A stretch of DNA of 64,000 nucleotides from Halocaridina rubra (lineage: Eukaryota > Arthropoda > Malacostraca > Decapoda > Atyidae), in contig JAXCGZ010007676.1 of NCBI GenBank assembly GCA_037179515.1, forward strand, positions 52,501 to 116,500, read 5' to 3'. The first letter of the stretch is position 1; each line of letters opens with the position of its first letter. The translations under genes were made by a program, and so were the position numbers. The notes beneath the pieces were generated by a model. That model had not been told where the DNA came from. It searched no databases and worked only from the letters and a program-made list of their open reading frames with translations. This document shows, one piece after another, positions 20,319 through 29,886 of this stretch.

Positions 20319-20536
20319 TTAAGGTCGCTTTCACACCAAAGTGGCACGTCGCACGTGGCATGCCACGTGGCACACCAGTTGAAAACGAACACCCGGAAAT
20401 ATATGAAACCTTTCATACAGAAGTGGCGTGACACGTCCCATGTGCGACTGGCGTGCATATCCGGATGTTCGTATTCAACTGGCGTGCCACGTGGCATGCC
20501 ACGTGCGACGAGACACTTAGGTGTGAAAGCGGCCTA
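20319..20536. mobile_element. MITE with long inverted repeats, TTAA-like ends
   Basis: Left end TTAAGGTCGCTTTCACACC is matched by the inverted right end GGTGTGAAAGCGGCCTAA. Inner halves (GGCACGT, CGCACGTGGCATGCCACGTG) also pair, so most of the 218 bp can fold back. No coding capacity. The TTAA/CTAA edges fit a superfamily targeting TTAA (for example piggyBac), but this is inference. Confidence 0.75.
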
Positions 20537-20749
20537 AGTTAGACTTCCCTTTCAAGTGAACGTCAGTCAGACAAATAGTCTTAGAACAGAAGTTAGTAAA
20601 CATTAGTGTTGAGAAGTTCGTTTTTTTGTAATTGTGTTTTTGTTTGTTTGTTTTAAACAAAGGTGGTAAAGTGTTTTTGTTTCCTTTGGAATATAAACAA
20701 AGTTATTTCTTATGATGTATCTGCTTTTGTTTAACTTGTATTTGATTAA

Positions 20750-20942
20750 TGCTGGCTAGTACAGTGGTAACGCGCTGGCTTCGCATTCACGAGGTCGAAA
20801 GATCGGTTCCCGTCCAAGACCGAGAGTTTAAGCTGTTTACTGGCAGGTACTGCTGTGGTTGGGCAACACAGTGGGGGGTTGGGGCTTGCCCCGACTGACG
20901 AATACCCATTGTATAGTAATGGAAATAAATAAAGGTTTAATA
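20750..20942 (+). mobile_element. S2 SINE
   Basis: Full S2 head (GCTGGCTAGTACAGTGGTAA, GATCGGTTCCCGTCC), body and 3' blocks GAATACCCATTGTATAG and GGAAATAAATAAAGG; the ATT tail has decayed to TTTAATATGC. Confidence 0.88.
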
Positions 20943-20952
20943 TGCTTTTGGA

Positions 20953-21148
20953 GTAGTCGCCGTGGCTCAGTCGGTAGCGTCTCCGACTCTGAGGCGTCAG
21001 GTCGAGGGTTCGCGCCCCGTCACGGTCTGAGGTTAGCAAAGGCATGCACTCAGCGTAAGGATTACATCTGCCAAAACAAGTCCTTCGCAAGAAGGCAACC
21101 GTCCTAGCCCTTGGTTGATAAGGGAGTCCGTGACGTAAAACCGGAACA
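20953..21148 (+). mobile_element. S1 SINE, full length
   Basis: Full S1 (head CGCCGTGGCTCAGTCGGTAGC) inserted at the end of the S2 copy. Flanking repeat TTAATATGCTTTTG appears before and after, so this insertion is later than the S2 copy. Confidence 0.88.
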
Positions 21149-21189
21149 AATCGGAACGTTAATATGCTTTTGTTTAACTATTTCGGATG

Positions 21190-21335
21190 AAATAGATACT
21201 GACATGTTACAGCAGGGGAACGGAGGATAGATGTCTTCCCTCACACCCAAGGAGGGATCAAATCCGAGTCTGTCAAGTTCGTTGCTTCTCGATTCATGTG
21301 CTTTGCAAAGGAGCAACCGCGGCCCCCTGGATAAT
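21190..21335 (-). repeat. S3-like tRNA-derived fragment
   Basis: Complement reads like an S3 head, with GGATCAAATCCGAGTCTGTC as the B-box side on the + strand. Weak and diverged; no CCCCATAATGGGG block. Confidence 0.4.
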
Positions 21336-21349
21336 TTTTTCGTGTGACA

Positions 21350-21480
21350 TAGGCAAAAGCAAAGAAAATTGTCCTCATCGGGCCCGGGCACTAACAAATA
21401 GTGAAAACAAGACAAAGTAGAAAGTTAAGGACAAGGTAGAAATAAGAGAACGGAAAGTCAGTAAAAGAAAAAAAAATGGC
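21350..21480 (-). repeat. LINE 3'-UTR fragment with S4-type tail
   Basis: CCTCATCGGGCCCGGGCAC and AGTTAAGGACAAGGTAGA resemble the LINE 3' UTR at 17.3-17.4 kb more than S4 itself. Confidence 0.5.
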
Positions 21481-21544
21481 AAATTTGTTGTTAGTGAGAA
21501 ACAGACATAATTTTTTTTACGAGTGTGACTCCAGGACCGGGAAA

Positions 21545-21840
21545 AGACATAATTTTTTTACGAGTGTGACACCAGGATGGGCCAAAATAAATAATAAAAT
21601 AAAACTGCCCTGATCGGGCCTGGGCACGAATAAAACAAAGTAATGAGAAACATAGATGGGGAATATTGTGACTTGTCAGATGTGAAGGGATAATAAGAGA
21701 TGCGTAACGAATATCCAAGAATATTCAGTGTTGATGTAAGCATAGAAAAAGAACCGAAACTGAAGGAAGACTTAACAGCGAAATATCCTTCAGCTGTAGT
21801 ATCGCAACAGACGACTGTTGCCATGTGCCAACCTTGTACA
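21545..21840 (-). mobile_element. S4 SINE-like element, near full length
   Basis: Complement reads from CTGTTGCGATACTACAGCTG through GAATATTCTTGGATATTCG to CGTGCCCAGGCCCGATCAG and TGGTGTCACACTCGT. A second copy of the terminal tag (ACGAGTGTGACTCCAGGAC) lies just upstream at 21,519-21,537. Confidence 0.75.
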
Positions 21841-21913
21841 AGACTAAAGCATGCATTGAACTGACGATAAAGATATGAAGGATAATTAATGGATTCTCTG
21901 TCATAAATAAATA

Positions 21914-22086
21914 ACCGTCCGCGACTCTGAGGGGTCAGGTCGAGGGTTCGCGCCCCGTCACGGACTGAGGTTAGCAAGGGCATACACTCAGAATAACGAT
22001 TACATCTGCCAAAACCAGTCCTTCGCAAGAAGGCAACCGTTCTAGCCCTTGGTAGAAATGGGAGTTCGTGACGTAAAATCGAAACA
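21914..22086 (+). mobile_element. S1 SINE, head truncated
   Basis: Starts at CCGTCCGCGACTCTGAGG, lacking the A-box; mixes subfamily a and b variants (GCAAGGGCATAC, GTTCGTGACG). Confidence 0.82.
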
Positions 22087-22149
22087 ACTGGCACAAACTT
22101 GATAAGAAAAATATTCAAGGGGGGGGGAATATAAACACCAGAATAGTAG

Positions 22150-22510
22150 AATAAGTGAAAGACTCACTTAGAAAAAAAAGTGACTGTCGTAACCTCGTGC
22201 GAATCGGTCTTAGATACGCCTATACGATACACGTGAGTCTAGCAGTTGTTACAGACGATGTTTATTGCTGCTAAGGAGATCGGTTTCCTAGTAGGCTGGT
22301 GATGTCAAGAGACCTTATTGCTAATGTCAAGAGACTTCATCAACCTCAGTAGACTAACGTCTGGCGTGGTGCCTTGTGGTCGTTTTAAAACGCTCGTACA
22401 AAAACGCGTGGTCGTACATTTTCGTACAAAAAAGGGTGGTCGTATGGCATTTGGCTTTCAGACTTTGAGCAATATTAGTTGAGAGAATGTCTACTGTCAA
22501 GGCAAGTGTA
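22150..22510. other. Unassigned spacer
   Basis: No supported gene. Contains short repeated phrases (TGTCAAGAGACCTTATTGC and TGTCAAGAGACTTCATC; CGTACAAAAACGCGTGGTCG and CGTACAAAAAAGGGTGGTCG), small local duplications. Confidence 0.4.
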
Positions 22511-22521
22511 GTGCAAAGGTA

Positions 22522-22887
<366 letters not shown>

Positions 22888-23013
22888 AAATTTCTTCACA
22901 ATTACTAGAATTGAAAGTACAATATTGGCTATTGATTCAAACTACACGCTCAATGTCTCTATATTTATTCTCTCTCCACTGTTACTACAAATACAATTTA
23001 GAAAATGCAGCTC

Positions 23014-23070
<57 letters not shown>
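23014..23070. repeat. (ATT)n microsatellite
   Basis: About 19 ATT units running directly into the truncated S1 at 23,071. Confidence 0.95.
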
Positions 23071-23218
23071 GCGTCAAGTTGAGGGTTCGCGCCCCGCCAA
23101 GGTCTGAGGTTAGCAAGGGCATGCACTCAAGGTAACGATTACATCTGCCAAAACATGTCCTTCACAAGAAGGCAATCGTCCTAGCCCTTAGTAGAAAAGG
23201 GAAGCCGTGACGTAAAAT
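23071..23218 (+). mobile_element. S1 SINE, head truncated
   Basis: Starts in the B-box region (GCGTCAAGTTGAGGGTTCGC) directly at the end of an ATT tract; ends GACGTAAAA. Confidence 0.8.
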
Positions 23219-23457
23219 ACTTCCATTATTATTATTATTATTAAGTATTATCATTATTACATGCTTCCGCTGTTTATTTTTTTTTTTTTTACAAAATATT
23301 TTCTCTCTTTAAACGCAGAATAGTTTTTTCTATCACACACACACACACACACCTACATACATACCTAAAGAGTCATTATCATCGATCATTGCCAAGCAAG
23401 CACAATAGACGTCCTTGGGATCAAGAATCAATGAAATTTACTCATATATTAATGACT

Positions 23458-23655
23458 TGTTCCGGTTTTACGTCACAGACTCCCTTTTCTACCAAGGGCT
23501 AGGACGGTTGCCTTCTTGCGAAGGACTTGTTTTGGCAGATGTAATCGTTACCCTGGGTGCATGCCCTTGCTAACCTCAAACCGTGACGGGGCGCGAACCC
23601 TCGACCTGACGCCTCAGAGTCGCGGACGCTACCGCTTGAGCCACGGTGACTACAC
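23458..23655 (-). mobile_element. S1 SINE, full length
   Basis: Reverse S1 with a perfect 17-bp target-site duplication CTCATATATTAATGACT at 23,441-23,457 and 23,656-23,672. Confidence 0.92.
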
Positions 23656-23718
23656 CTCATATATTAATGACTAATTTATTTAAATATAAATGCAAACCAC
23701 CACACCACATTCATATCA

Positions 23719-23911
23719 CCGGTTTTACGTCACGGACTCCCTTTTCTACCAAGGGCTAGGACGGTTGCCTTCTTGCGAAGGACTTGTTTTGGCATGTGTA
23801 ATCGTTACCCTGAGTGCATGCCTTTGCTAACCTCAGACCGTGACGGGGCGCAAACCCTCGACCTGACGCCTCAGTGTTGCGGACGCTACCGCTTGAGCCA
23901 CGGTGACTATA
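23719..23911 (-). mobile_element. S1 SINE, duplicated with its flank
   Basis: Second reverse S1. It is followed by the same roughly 65 bp (ACCTCATATATTAATGACT ... CCACACCACATTCATATCAC) that follows the first copy, so SINE plus flank were duplicated together rather than inserted twice. Confidence 0.88.
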
Positions 23912-24134
23912 CCTCATATATTAATGACTAATTTATTTAAATATATTTGCAAACCACCACACCACATTCATATCACCAAATTACAAAATTCTTTGACATG
24001 ACGGAAGGTATTTAAAGTTCATAAATGTTTCATAATTCCCCAGCTCCAAGTTGTCTTTGTCCACCCCCATAATGGGGATTAGCAGACAATTAATGCCTTA
24101 ATTGTGACATTCTTGGATATAAGGGACGGTATTT

Positions 24135-24210
24135 TAGCTGTATACAAACCTCTTAATGCCCCAGCTCCAATCTGTCTTTGTCCACCCTTAACATGGGGAT
24201 TAACATATAA
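24135..24210 (+). repeat. S3 tail fragment
   Basis: CCCCAGCTCCAATCTGTC, TCCACCCTTAACATGGGGAT; headless. A similar tail fragment lies at 24,038-24,080 (CCCCAGCTCCAAGTTGTC, CACCCCCATAATGGGGATT). Confidence 0.6.
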
Positions 24211-24223
24211 AACATAACGGAAA

Positions 24224-24349
24224 GCGCGGCAGCGCAGTGGTTAGAGCACTCGACTCGGAAGGTGACAGACCCACGATTGAGCCCATCTCAGGGAGTTATT
24301 TCCCCAGCTCAAACCTGTGTCCACCCCCATAATGGGGACTTATCGTGAC
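24224..24349 (+). mobile_element. S3 SINE, full length
   Basis: Head GCGCAGTGGTTAGAGCACTC with GATTGAGCCCATCTC as B-box region; body ends CCACCCCCATAATGGGGAC and TATCGTGACACCG. Confidence 0.8.
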
Positions 24350-24376
24350 ACCGATTCATCGTACGATGAATCGGTG

Positions 24377-24550
24377 ATATATTTAGTACCGACGAAATCG
24401 TTTTGTCACTATAAATCCCCATTCAAATAGGACCAGACACAGATTGGAGCTGGGGAACTCTGACTGGATGCCCTTCTACCGTCCCTCGGTGGGTTCGAAC
24501 ACAGATGTGTCATTTCCCAGTAAAGGACTAATCATCGCGCTAACGAGGCA
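24377..24550 (-). mobile_element. S3 SINE, inverted partner
   Basis: Reverse S3 (ATCCCCATTC, CAGATTGGAGCTGGGG, GGTGGGTTCGAACACAGA, CGCGCTAACGAGGC) tail-to-tail with the previous copy, joined by a 28-bp perfect palindrome at 24,349-24,376. Confidence 0.75.
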
Positions 24551-24576
24551 ACCAAATAATTTGTCTATACATTATA

Positions 24577-24689
24577 GCAAGGGCATGCACTCAGGGTAAC
24601 GATTACATCTGCCCAAACAAGTCCTTCGCAAGAAGGCAACCGTCCTAGCCCTTGGTAGAAAAGGGAGTCCGTGACGTAAAACCGGAACA
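24577..24689 (+). mobile_element. S1 SINE, headless
   Basis: Starts GCAAGGGCATGCACTCAGGG, ends ACCGGAAC; ACATTATAG on both sides suggests it inserted in this short form. Confidence 0.85.
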
Positions 24690-24790
24690 TTATAGTCCAG
24701 GATAAATCTGGTGCGGTTACAATTAGCCAAATAATTATACGGTTAATGGTAATGAAAAACGAGACAAAAATTCGTCTACAAGACCGTACA

Positions 24791-24978
24791 ATTCGGTTTT
24801 ACGTCACGAACTCCCTTTTCTACTAAGGGCTAGGACGGTTGTCTTCTTGCGAAGGACTTGTTTTGGCAGATGTAATCGTTACCCTGAGTGTATGCCCTAA
24901 CCTCAGTCCGAGACGGTGCGCGAACCCTCGACCTACCGCCTCAGAGTCGCGGATGCTACCATTTTGCCACGGAGACTA
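24791..24978 (-). mobile_element. S1 SINE, subfamily b, full length
   Basis: Reverse copy with GAACTCCC, CTCAGTCCG and head TACCATTTTGCCACGGAG; short deletion near TGCCCTAACC. Confidence 0.85.
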
Positions 24979-25137
24979 CTATACTCCATACATTCTATAT
25001 TCATGACTGCGCATGCGTATATGTACAACGCATATCGACCTAATACATCAGATTAACCTGAACTTTCCGGGAATAAAAGAAGAAGAAGAGTCTTCCTAAA
25101 GCATGGGGACCTGTGTAACCTTTTCGGGACTTGAGTC

Positions 25138-25405
25138 CGATTTCTTAAACAGTGTAAACCTAGGATACCATATTGTTAGTTAGCTACACACACAAATAGG
25201 TCCAATTTCTTAAACAGTGTAAACCTAAGATACCATATTGTTAGTTAGCTAGACGCACACAAATGGATTTCATAAACGCATCTGACGCGGTTCTGTGTAT
25301 CCCTAGCCATTCACAGAACCGCGTCAGAAGCATTTATGAAATCCCTTTGTGTGTCTAGCTAACTAACAATATGGTATCCTAGGTTTACAGTTTAAGAAAT
25401 AGGGC
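25138..25405. mobile_element. Solo foldback element, relative of the satellite
   Basis: Two inverted arms of about 95 bp: TTTCTTAAACAGTGTAAACC ... CATAAACGCATCTGACGCGG on the left, and AACCGCGTCAGAAGCATTTA ... GGTTTACAGTTTAAGAAAT on the right. The centre is short (TATCCCTAGCC). The outer 65 bp of the left arm is repeated once. The right arm equals one satellite unit from 9-14 kb without its 24-bp palindrome. Confidence 0.85.
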
Positions 25406-25702
25406 CTTAAGTCCAGCTATCAGTTGAAAAATTCTTATTTAATATTCGAAATAATATATGTATTTAAGTTTGTGATGTTAAGAGAGCGATCGTAAACAGC
25501 GACCATATGCACAATAGAGAAAATGATAAGAATTTAGAGATTAAGAAATAATGATTCAAGTGAAATATTGTGTTAGGAACATAAGAAGTGGATAGGAGTC
25601 TGCCTTTTGGTTCTAAATATTTTACGTCACGGTGACCTTTTCTGATCGCAGTTCCTAGTTATATAACTGCGTCTGAGACCAAATCCGATAAGTTTATTTT
25701 GA

Positions 25703-25893
25703 ACGTGGCTCACACGGTAGCGTCCGCGACTCTGAGGCGTCTGGTCGAGGGGTTCGCGCCCCGTCACGGTCTGAGGTTAGCAAGGGCATGCACTCAGGGT
25801 AACGATTACATCTGCCCAAAACAAGTCCTTCGCAAAAAGGCAGCCGTCCTAGCCCTTGGTTGAAAAGGGAGTCTGTGACGTAAAACTGGAACA
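25703..25893 (+). mobile_element. S1 SINE, nearly full length
   Basis: Starts within the head (GTGGCTCACACGGTAGC), ends AAACTGGAAC; two single-base insertions in body. Confidence 0.85.
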
Positions 25894-26117
25894 ACTAATT
25901 TTAATTCAAAATCTTTTGAATTAAAATCTTTTTTTTTTTTTCATAATTCAACGCGATGCCTTTAAATGCACAGCGTATACGCAAGTCTCTCCAGAACGCA
26001 AATTAACTATATCTATAACTGAAAACAAACTTGTGGACAGAAATAATTAACTATATATTTTATAAAACGTTTGAGTGTTCTCGCTATAACACGTTCATAC
26101 TAACATTCAACATTTTG

Positions 26118-26313
26118 TAGTCGCCGTGGCTCAGTCGGTAGCGTCTCCGACTCTGAGGCGTCAGGTCGAGGGTTCGCGCCCCGTCACGGTCTGAGGTTAG
26201 CAAAGGCATGCACTCAGCGCAAGGATTACATCTGCCAAAACAAGTCCTTCGCAAGAAGGCAACCGTCCTAGCCCTTGGTAGATAAGGGAGTCCGTGACGT
26301 AAAACCGGAACAA
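26118..26313 (+). mobile_element. S1 SINE, full length
   Basis: Full copy with a perfect 18-bp target-site duplication ACTAACATTCAACATTTT before and after. Head variant CGCCGTGGCTCAGTCGGTAGC is shared with the copy at 20.95 kb. Confidence 0.92.
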
Positions 26314-26456
26314 CTAACATTCAACATTTTATGTCATTCTGTATAAGAGCTAAATAACACCACGTGTCTATTCACGGTAAATGTAAACAAAACTGCCACG
26401 CCCAAAATCGAGAAACACAAAACATGATAGAGCTGTGTCATTTAATCAAAATTAAT

Positions 26457-26651
26457 GTTCCGGTTTTACGTCACGGACTCCCTTTTCTATCAAGGGCTAG
26501 GACGGTTGCCTTCTTGCGAAGGACTTGTTTTGGCAGATGTAATCGTTACGCTGAGTGCATGCCCTTGCTAACCTCAGACCATGACGGGGCGCGAACCCTC
26601 GACCGACGCCTCAGAGTCGCGGACGCTACCGCTTGAGCCACGATGACTACT
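26457..26651 (-). mobile_element. S1 SINE, full length
   Basis: Reverse copy with a perfect 18-bp target-site duplication ATTTAATCAAAATTAATG at about 26,440-26,457 and 26,652-26,669. Confidence 0.92.
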
Positions 26652-26778
26652 ATTTAATCAAAATTAATGGGACTCAGTAAATCCACCGTGGCCTGTGCAA
26701 GAGCTGGCAAATACTGCATCACTTACAGGATTCAATTACTTCTTTTTGTACACACACACACACAAGAATTCACAATGG

Positions 26779-27030
26779 AACCGATCAGGAGACGGGAAGA
26801 TACGAGCTTTGGGCTCTTTCCCGTAAACACAATTAGGTAAAAAAAATCACAGTACTTTTACAGTGTAAGAGTAGTTGATAATTGGAATTCGCTAAGCGAG
26901 GAGGTAGTTAATGCTATCTCAATCCATAGTTTTAAGGACAGGTATGATAAGTATCACTAAGTAATGGAACCGATCAGGAGACGGGAAGATACGACCTTCT
27001 GGCTCTTTCTCGTAAGCACAATTAGGTAAT
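26779..27030 (+). pseudogene. CR1-like LINE 3' end, duplicated
   Basis: Codons at 26,865-26,962 read VRVVDNWNSLSEEVVNA, ISIHSFKDRYDKYH and stop, a typical extreme C terminus of CR1-type ORF2. The block GATCAGGAGACGGGAAGATA and GGCTCTTTCCCGTAA occurs both before (26,784) and after (26,971) it, so two 3' ends lie in tandem. All upstream domains are missing. Confidence 0.72.
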
Positions 27031-27220
27031 CACTTATATTTTGGTATTTCAGTAACGCTTGGTCCATAATAAAGGAATTAAAACACATGCGAGAGAATAC
27101 AGAAGCCGTACCGACATCTCTGACATGCCAACGAAAATAGTTCCCGTGAGCCCCAGAGCAGAAGGTAGGAATAATAATAATAATAATAATAAAAGGTAAG
27201 AAATAATAATATTTTATTTA

Positions 27221-27442
27221 TTAAGGGGGGTTTACACGGTCAAACGGTTCGTCGAACGCGGTTCGACAGACAAGTGTTTGAAGTGATGTTCGAACGTGTA
27301 AACGGGGTATTTGGTTGTCGAACACGTTCGACAAACTTGTTCCACAACCAAATACCCCGGTCACACGTTCGATCATCACTTCAAACACTTGTCTGTCGAA
27401 CCGCGTTCGACGAACCGTTTGACCGTGTAAACCGCCCTTTAA
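27221..27442. mobile_element. MITE with TTAA target site and near-complete inverted repeats
   Basis: A 214-bp element flanked by TTAA at 27,221-27,224 and 27,439-27,442. Ends are GGGGGGTTTACACGGTCAAA and its inverted partner ACCGTGTAAACCGCCC. Inner blocks (GGTTCGACAGACAAGTGTTT, GGGGTATTTGGTTGT) also have inverted copies, so the whole element can form one long hairpin. No open frame of its own. TTAA duplication is typical of piggyBac-type transposition; the autonomous partner is not in the window. Confidence 0.82.
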
Positions 27443-27699
27443 ACCTTTATTTTGCCTAGCGAACATATTATTCGCCTGTTCACGCAATTTGTAATTCATT
27501 TTTGAGAGCTCCTAAGACAATGATCTAGACATAGAGGCTTTAAGCCCCTTCTAAGGGAGATGGCTTAAGCCCCCTCTAAGGGAGATGGCTTAGTCATAGC
27601 AATAACTTAGCTCTTGGTGGGAAGAAAAGCTAATGAAGGAGATGCAATGTCCTCTCATGCTTTCTTAGCACTTGTTAGGGTAGCCTTCGAGCACATGGA

Positions 27700-27850
27700 C
27701 AAGGAAATGCTCAGAAATATTTAAGTAACGTGAGGCCAAAGCCTGAATATGCAGCCCCCTTTTGGAATCCACGCTTGAAAAAGCACATACATAAGCTGCT
27801 CCGCCCCATTCAGTCGACTTTTAATTTGTAAATACTTAAGCCAACGTGAC
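27700..27850 (+). pseudogene. LINE RT thumb-region remnant
   Basis: In frame: VRPKPEYAAPFWNPRLKKHI then HKLLRPIQST, matching the R/KLEYA-x-x-x-WNP motif after the RT core in several non-LTR clades. Nearby PHL-type upstream residues are separated by stops. Confidence 0.68.
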
Positions 27851-27927
27851 TACTTACAATATCAGTTAAGGTTCATTCAGAATAACCTGAAAGAATCTAA
27901 ACTGAGTATAGTACTTGAAATCAGTAA

Positions 27928-27965
<38 letters not shown>

Positions 27966-28197
27966 ATCATACATATACCTTGGCTGTTTCCCCCTTTAAT
28001 TGGGGGGTAGCCGACATCAAAAAAGGAAAACAGTTTGGGGAGAAGTTGTTCTCCCGTCTACTCCCCCTCTTCTTTGACGTCTCACAGGAGGTTGGTACAA
28101 GGGGGGGGATTCCCAGTCTCCCCGCCCCGTCCACTTTTAGTCGCCTTTTACGACACGCAGGGAATACGGTGAGGCTATTCTTTGATATTGTGCCCGC
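27966..28197 (+). mobile_element. S5 SINE-like element
   Basis: Runs CCTTGGCTGTTTCCCCCTTT, GGGGGGTAGCCGACATCAAA, then CTTTTAGTCGCCTTTTACGA, CACGCAGGGAATACGGTG and ATTCTTTGATATTGTGCCC. The 5' 65 bp recur at 29.63 kb, the core at 3.7 kb (reverse) and 52.3 kb. Confidence 0.7.
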
Positions 28198-28198
28198 A

Positions 28199-28199
<1 letters not shown>

Positions 28200-28240
<41 letters not shown>

Positions 28241-28421
28241 CTTTATTTCCATTACAATACAATGGGTATTCGTCAGCCGGGGCAAGCCCCAACCCCCCAC
28301 TGTGGTGACCAACCACAGCAGTACCTGCCAGTAAACAGCTTAAACTCTCGGTCTTGGACGGGAACCGATCTTTCGACCTCGTGAATGCGTGGCCAGCGCG
28401 TTACCACTGTACTAGCCAGCA
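28200..28421 (-). mobile_element. S2 SINE, reverse
   Basis: Begins with a TAA run (its (TTA)n tail), then CCTTTATTTCCATTAC, AATGGGTATTCGTCAGCC and ends at the tRNA-like head TTACCACTGTACTAGCCAGC. Full length. Confidence 0.88.
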
Positions 28422-28526
28422 AATTAGGATAATATAATGCAACAAATACACGGAAAATACTCATATTTACTATATGTAAATTGGGAAACTCCCAACATGA
28501 AAATATTGGCCACAGATGTACCGCTC

Positions 28527-28649
28527 GGGGTCTGAGGTTAGCAAGGGCATGCACTCAGGGTAACGATTAAATCAGCCAAAAACAAGTCCTTCGCAAGAAG
28601 GCAACCGTCCTAGCCCTTGGGAGAAAAGGGAGTCCGTGACGTAAAACCC
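28527..28649 (+). mobile_element. S1 SINE, headless
   Basis: Starts CGGGGTCTGAGGTTAGC, ends GACGTAAAACCC; subfamily a. Confidence 0.82.
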
Positions 28650-28764
28650 AACATGTACCCATAAAAGCTTCAAGTCACTTAAAAAATCAGCTTTGGAAAG
28701 AAAAAATGGTAATGAAGCAATGGGAATTTTCACATTCTAGTTGAAAACCATTGCAGTCGATATA

Positions 28765-29050
28765 CAGAGATGGGGAGCATTGTGGCTTGTCAGATGTGAA
28801 AGGATAATAAGATATGTATAACGAATATCCAAGAATATTCGGTGTTGATGTAGGCATAGCAAGAGAACCGTAACTGAAGGAAGACTTAACATCGAACTGT
28901 CCAGGAGAGTCTTATTTAAGTCAACAAGACCCTTCAGCTGTAGTATCGCAGCGGGCGGTTGATGCCATGGGCCAACCTACTACACTGTAAAAGACCAGGT
29001 GTAATTATATGACTAAGTACAATTGTGTAAACTGTATTGTAGGTTGGGCC
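28765..29050 (-). mobile_element. S4 SINE-like element
   Basis: Complement begins with GTAGGTTGGCCCATGGCATC and contains GCGATACTACAGCTGAAG, CTCCTGGACAGTTCGATG and GAATATTCTTGGATATTCG. The + strand start ATGGGGAGCATTGTGGCTTG marks where the 3' tail is truncated. Confidence 0.72.
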
Positions 29051-29166
29051 GATACGTCTTCTATTGTCTCCATCAACCTACAATATCCAGACCAGAAGCA
29101 GCAGCAATGGGGTCTATCGACCAAACCTGATAATAATCGACCACGCTGTCAAAGATGCAAGGTATA

Positions 29167-29168
<2 letters not shown>

Positions 29169-29231
<63 letters not shown>
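29169..29231. repeat. (CT)n microsatellite
   Basis: About 31 CT units. Confidence 0.95.
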
Positions 29232-29234
<3 letters not shown>

Positions 29235-29278
29235 GTACTGTTGTTCTCATAATTATGCAATGAACAGCTTTAATAACA

Positions 29279-29287
29279 ATGATGATG

Positions 29288-29340
<53 letters not shown>
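29279..29340. repeat. (GAT)n/(AAT)n microsatellite
   Basis: Three GAT units and about 17 AAT units, ending where the inverted S1 pair begins. Confidence 0.93.
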
Positions 29341-29341
<1 letters not shown>

Positions 29342-29348
29342 GATGGAT

Positions 29349-29478
29349 TCGGTTTTACGTCATGAACTCCCTTTTCTACTAAGGGCTAGGACGGTTGCCT
29401 TCTTACGAACGACTTTTGGCAGATGTAATCGTTACCCTGAGTGTATACCCTTACTAACCTCAGTCCGTGACGGGGTGC
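29349..29478 (-). mobile_element. S1 SINE subfamily b, left half of inverted pair
   Basis: Reverse, headless copy ending CTCAGTCCGTGACGGGGTGC. Its mirror follows immediately. Confidence 0.88.
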
Positions 29479-29618
29479 AAACCCCGTCACGGACTGAGGT
29501 TGGTAAGGGCATACACTCAGGGTAACGATTACATTTGCAAAAACAAGTCCTTCGTAAGAAGGCAACCGTCCTAGCCCTTAGTAAAAGAGGGAGTTCGTGA
29601 CGTAAAACCGAATCCATC
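29479..29618 (+). mobile_element. S1 SINE subfamily b, right half of inverted pair
   Basis: Forward copy starting AACCCCGTCACGGACTGAGG. With the previous copy it makes an inverted repeat of about 130 bp per arm, bounded by AATGGATGGATTC and GAATCCATCCATT. Confidence 0.88.
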
Positions 29619-29631
29619 CATTAATACATAC

Positions 29632-29700
29632 ATACATATACCTTGGCTGTTTCCCCCTTAAATTGGGGGGTAGCCGACATCAAAAAAGGAAAACAGTATC
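29632..29700 (+). repeat. S5 5' fragment
   Basis: ATACCTTGGCTGTTTCCCCC, GGGGGGTAGCCGACATCAAA; near-identical to the start of S5 at 27.97 kb, then truncated. Confidence 0.7.
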
Positions 29701-29751
29701 CATCCATTAATAATAATAATAATGCCCTGAATAAATATTTCTCCCTTTCAG

Positions 29752-29886
29752 GAAGGCTACCTCGAAGCAGAATTTTCCTGTTGTGGAATACTGGCTGCTA
29801 TCGCATTGTTTCCTTTGGGTCTCATATGCTGCTGTCTGTTTAAGGTTAAAGTGTGTACTTATTGCGGGAAAAAAGTATATTGTTAA
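29752..29886 (+). CDS. BRI3-like membrane protein, terminal exon
   Basis: A 45-codon exon follows a good acceptor (TATTTCTCCCTTTCAG) and ends in TAA at 29,884-29,886. The reading frame gives GYLEAEFSCCGILAAIALFP, then LGLICCCLFKVKVC, TYCGKKVYC. It has the layout of the C terminus of brain protein I3 (BRI3) family proteins: a G-x-L-E start, F-x-x-x-G-I, one hydrophobic membrane segment with L-F-P-x-G-x-I-C-C, and a closing C-x-x-C-G. BRI3 proteins are small endomembrane/lysosome-associated proteins with an N-terminal proline-rich part. Here the N-terminal exons, which should supply the first CxxC half, were not found upstream, so the gene is partial. It sits among SINEs, yet the frame is intact. 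A LITAF-like or other cysteine-rich membrane protein is the alternative. Confidence 0.72.
   Translation, partial: EGYLEAEFSCCGILAAIALFPLGLICCCLFKVKVCTYCGKKVYC

Noticed and set aside
27221..27499. 92-codon frame across the MITE at 27.2-27.5 kb
   Set aside because: It follows the hairpin sequence itself and is mirrored on the other strand; no family match.
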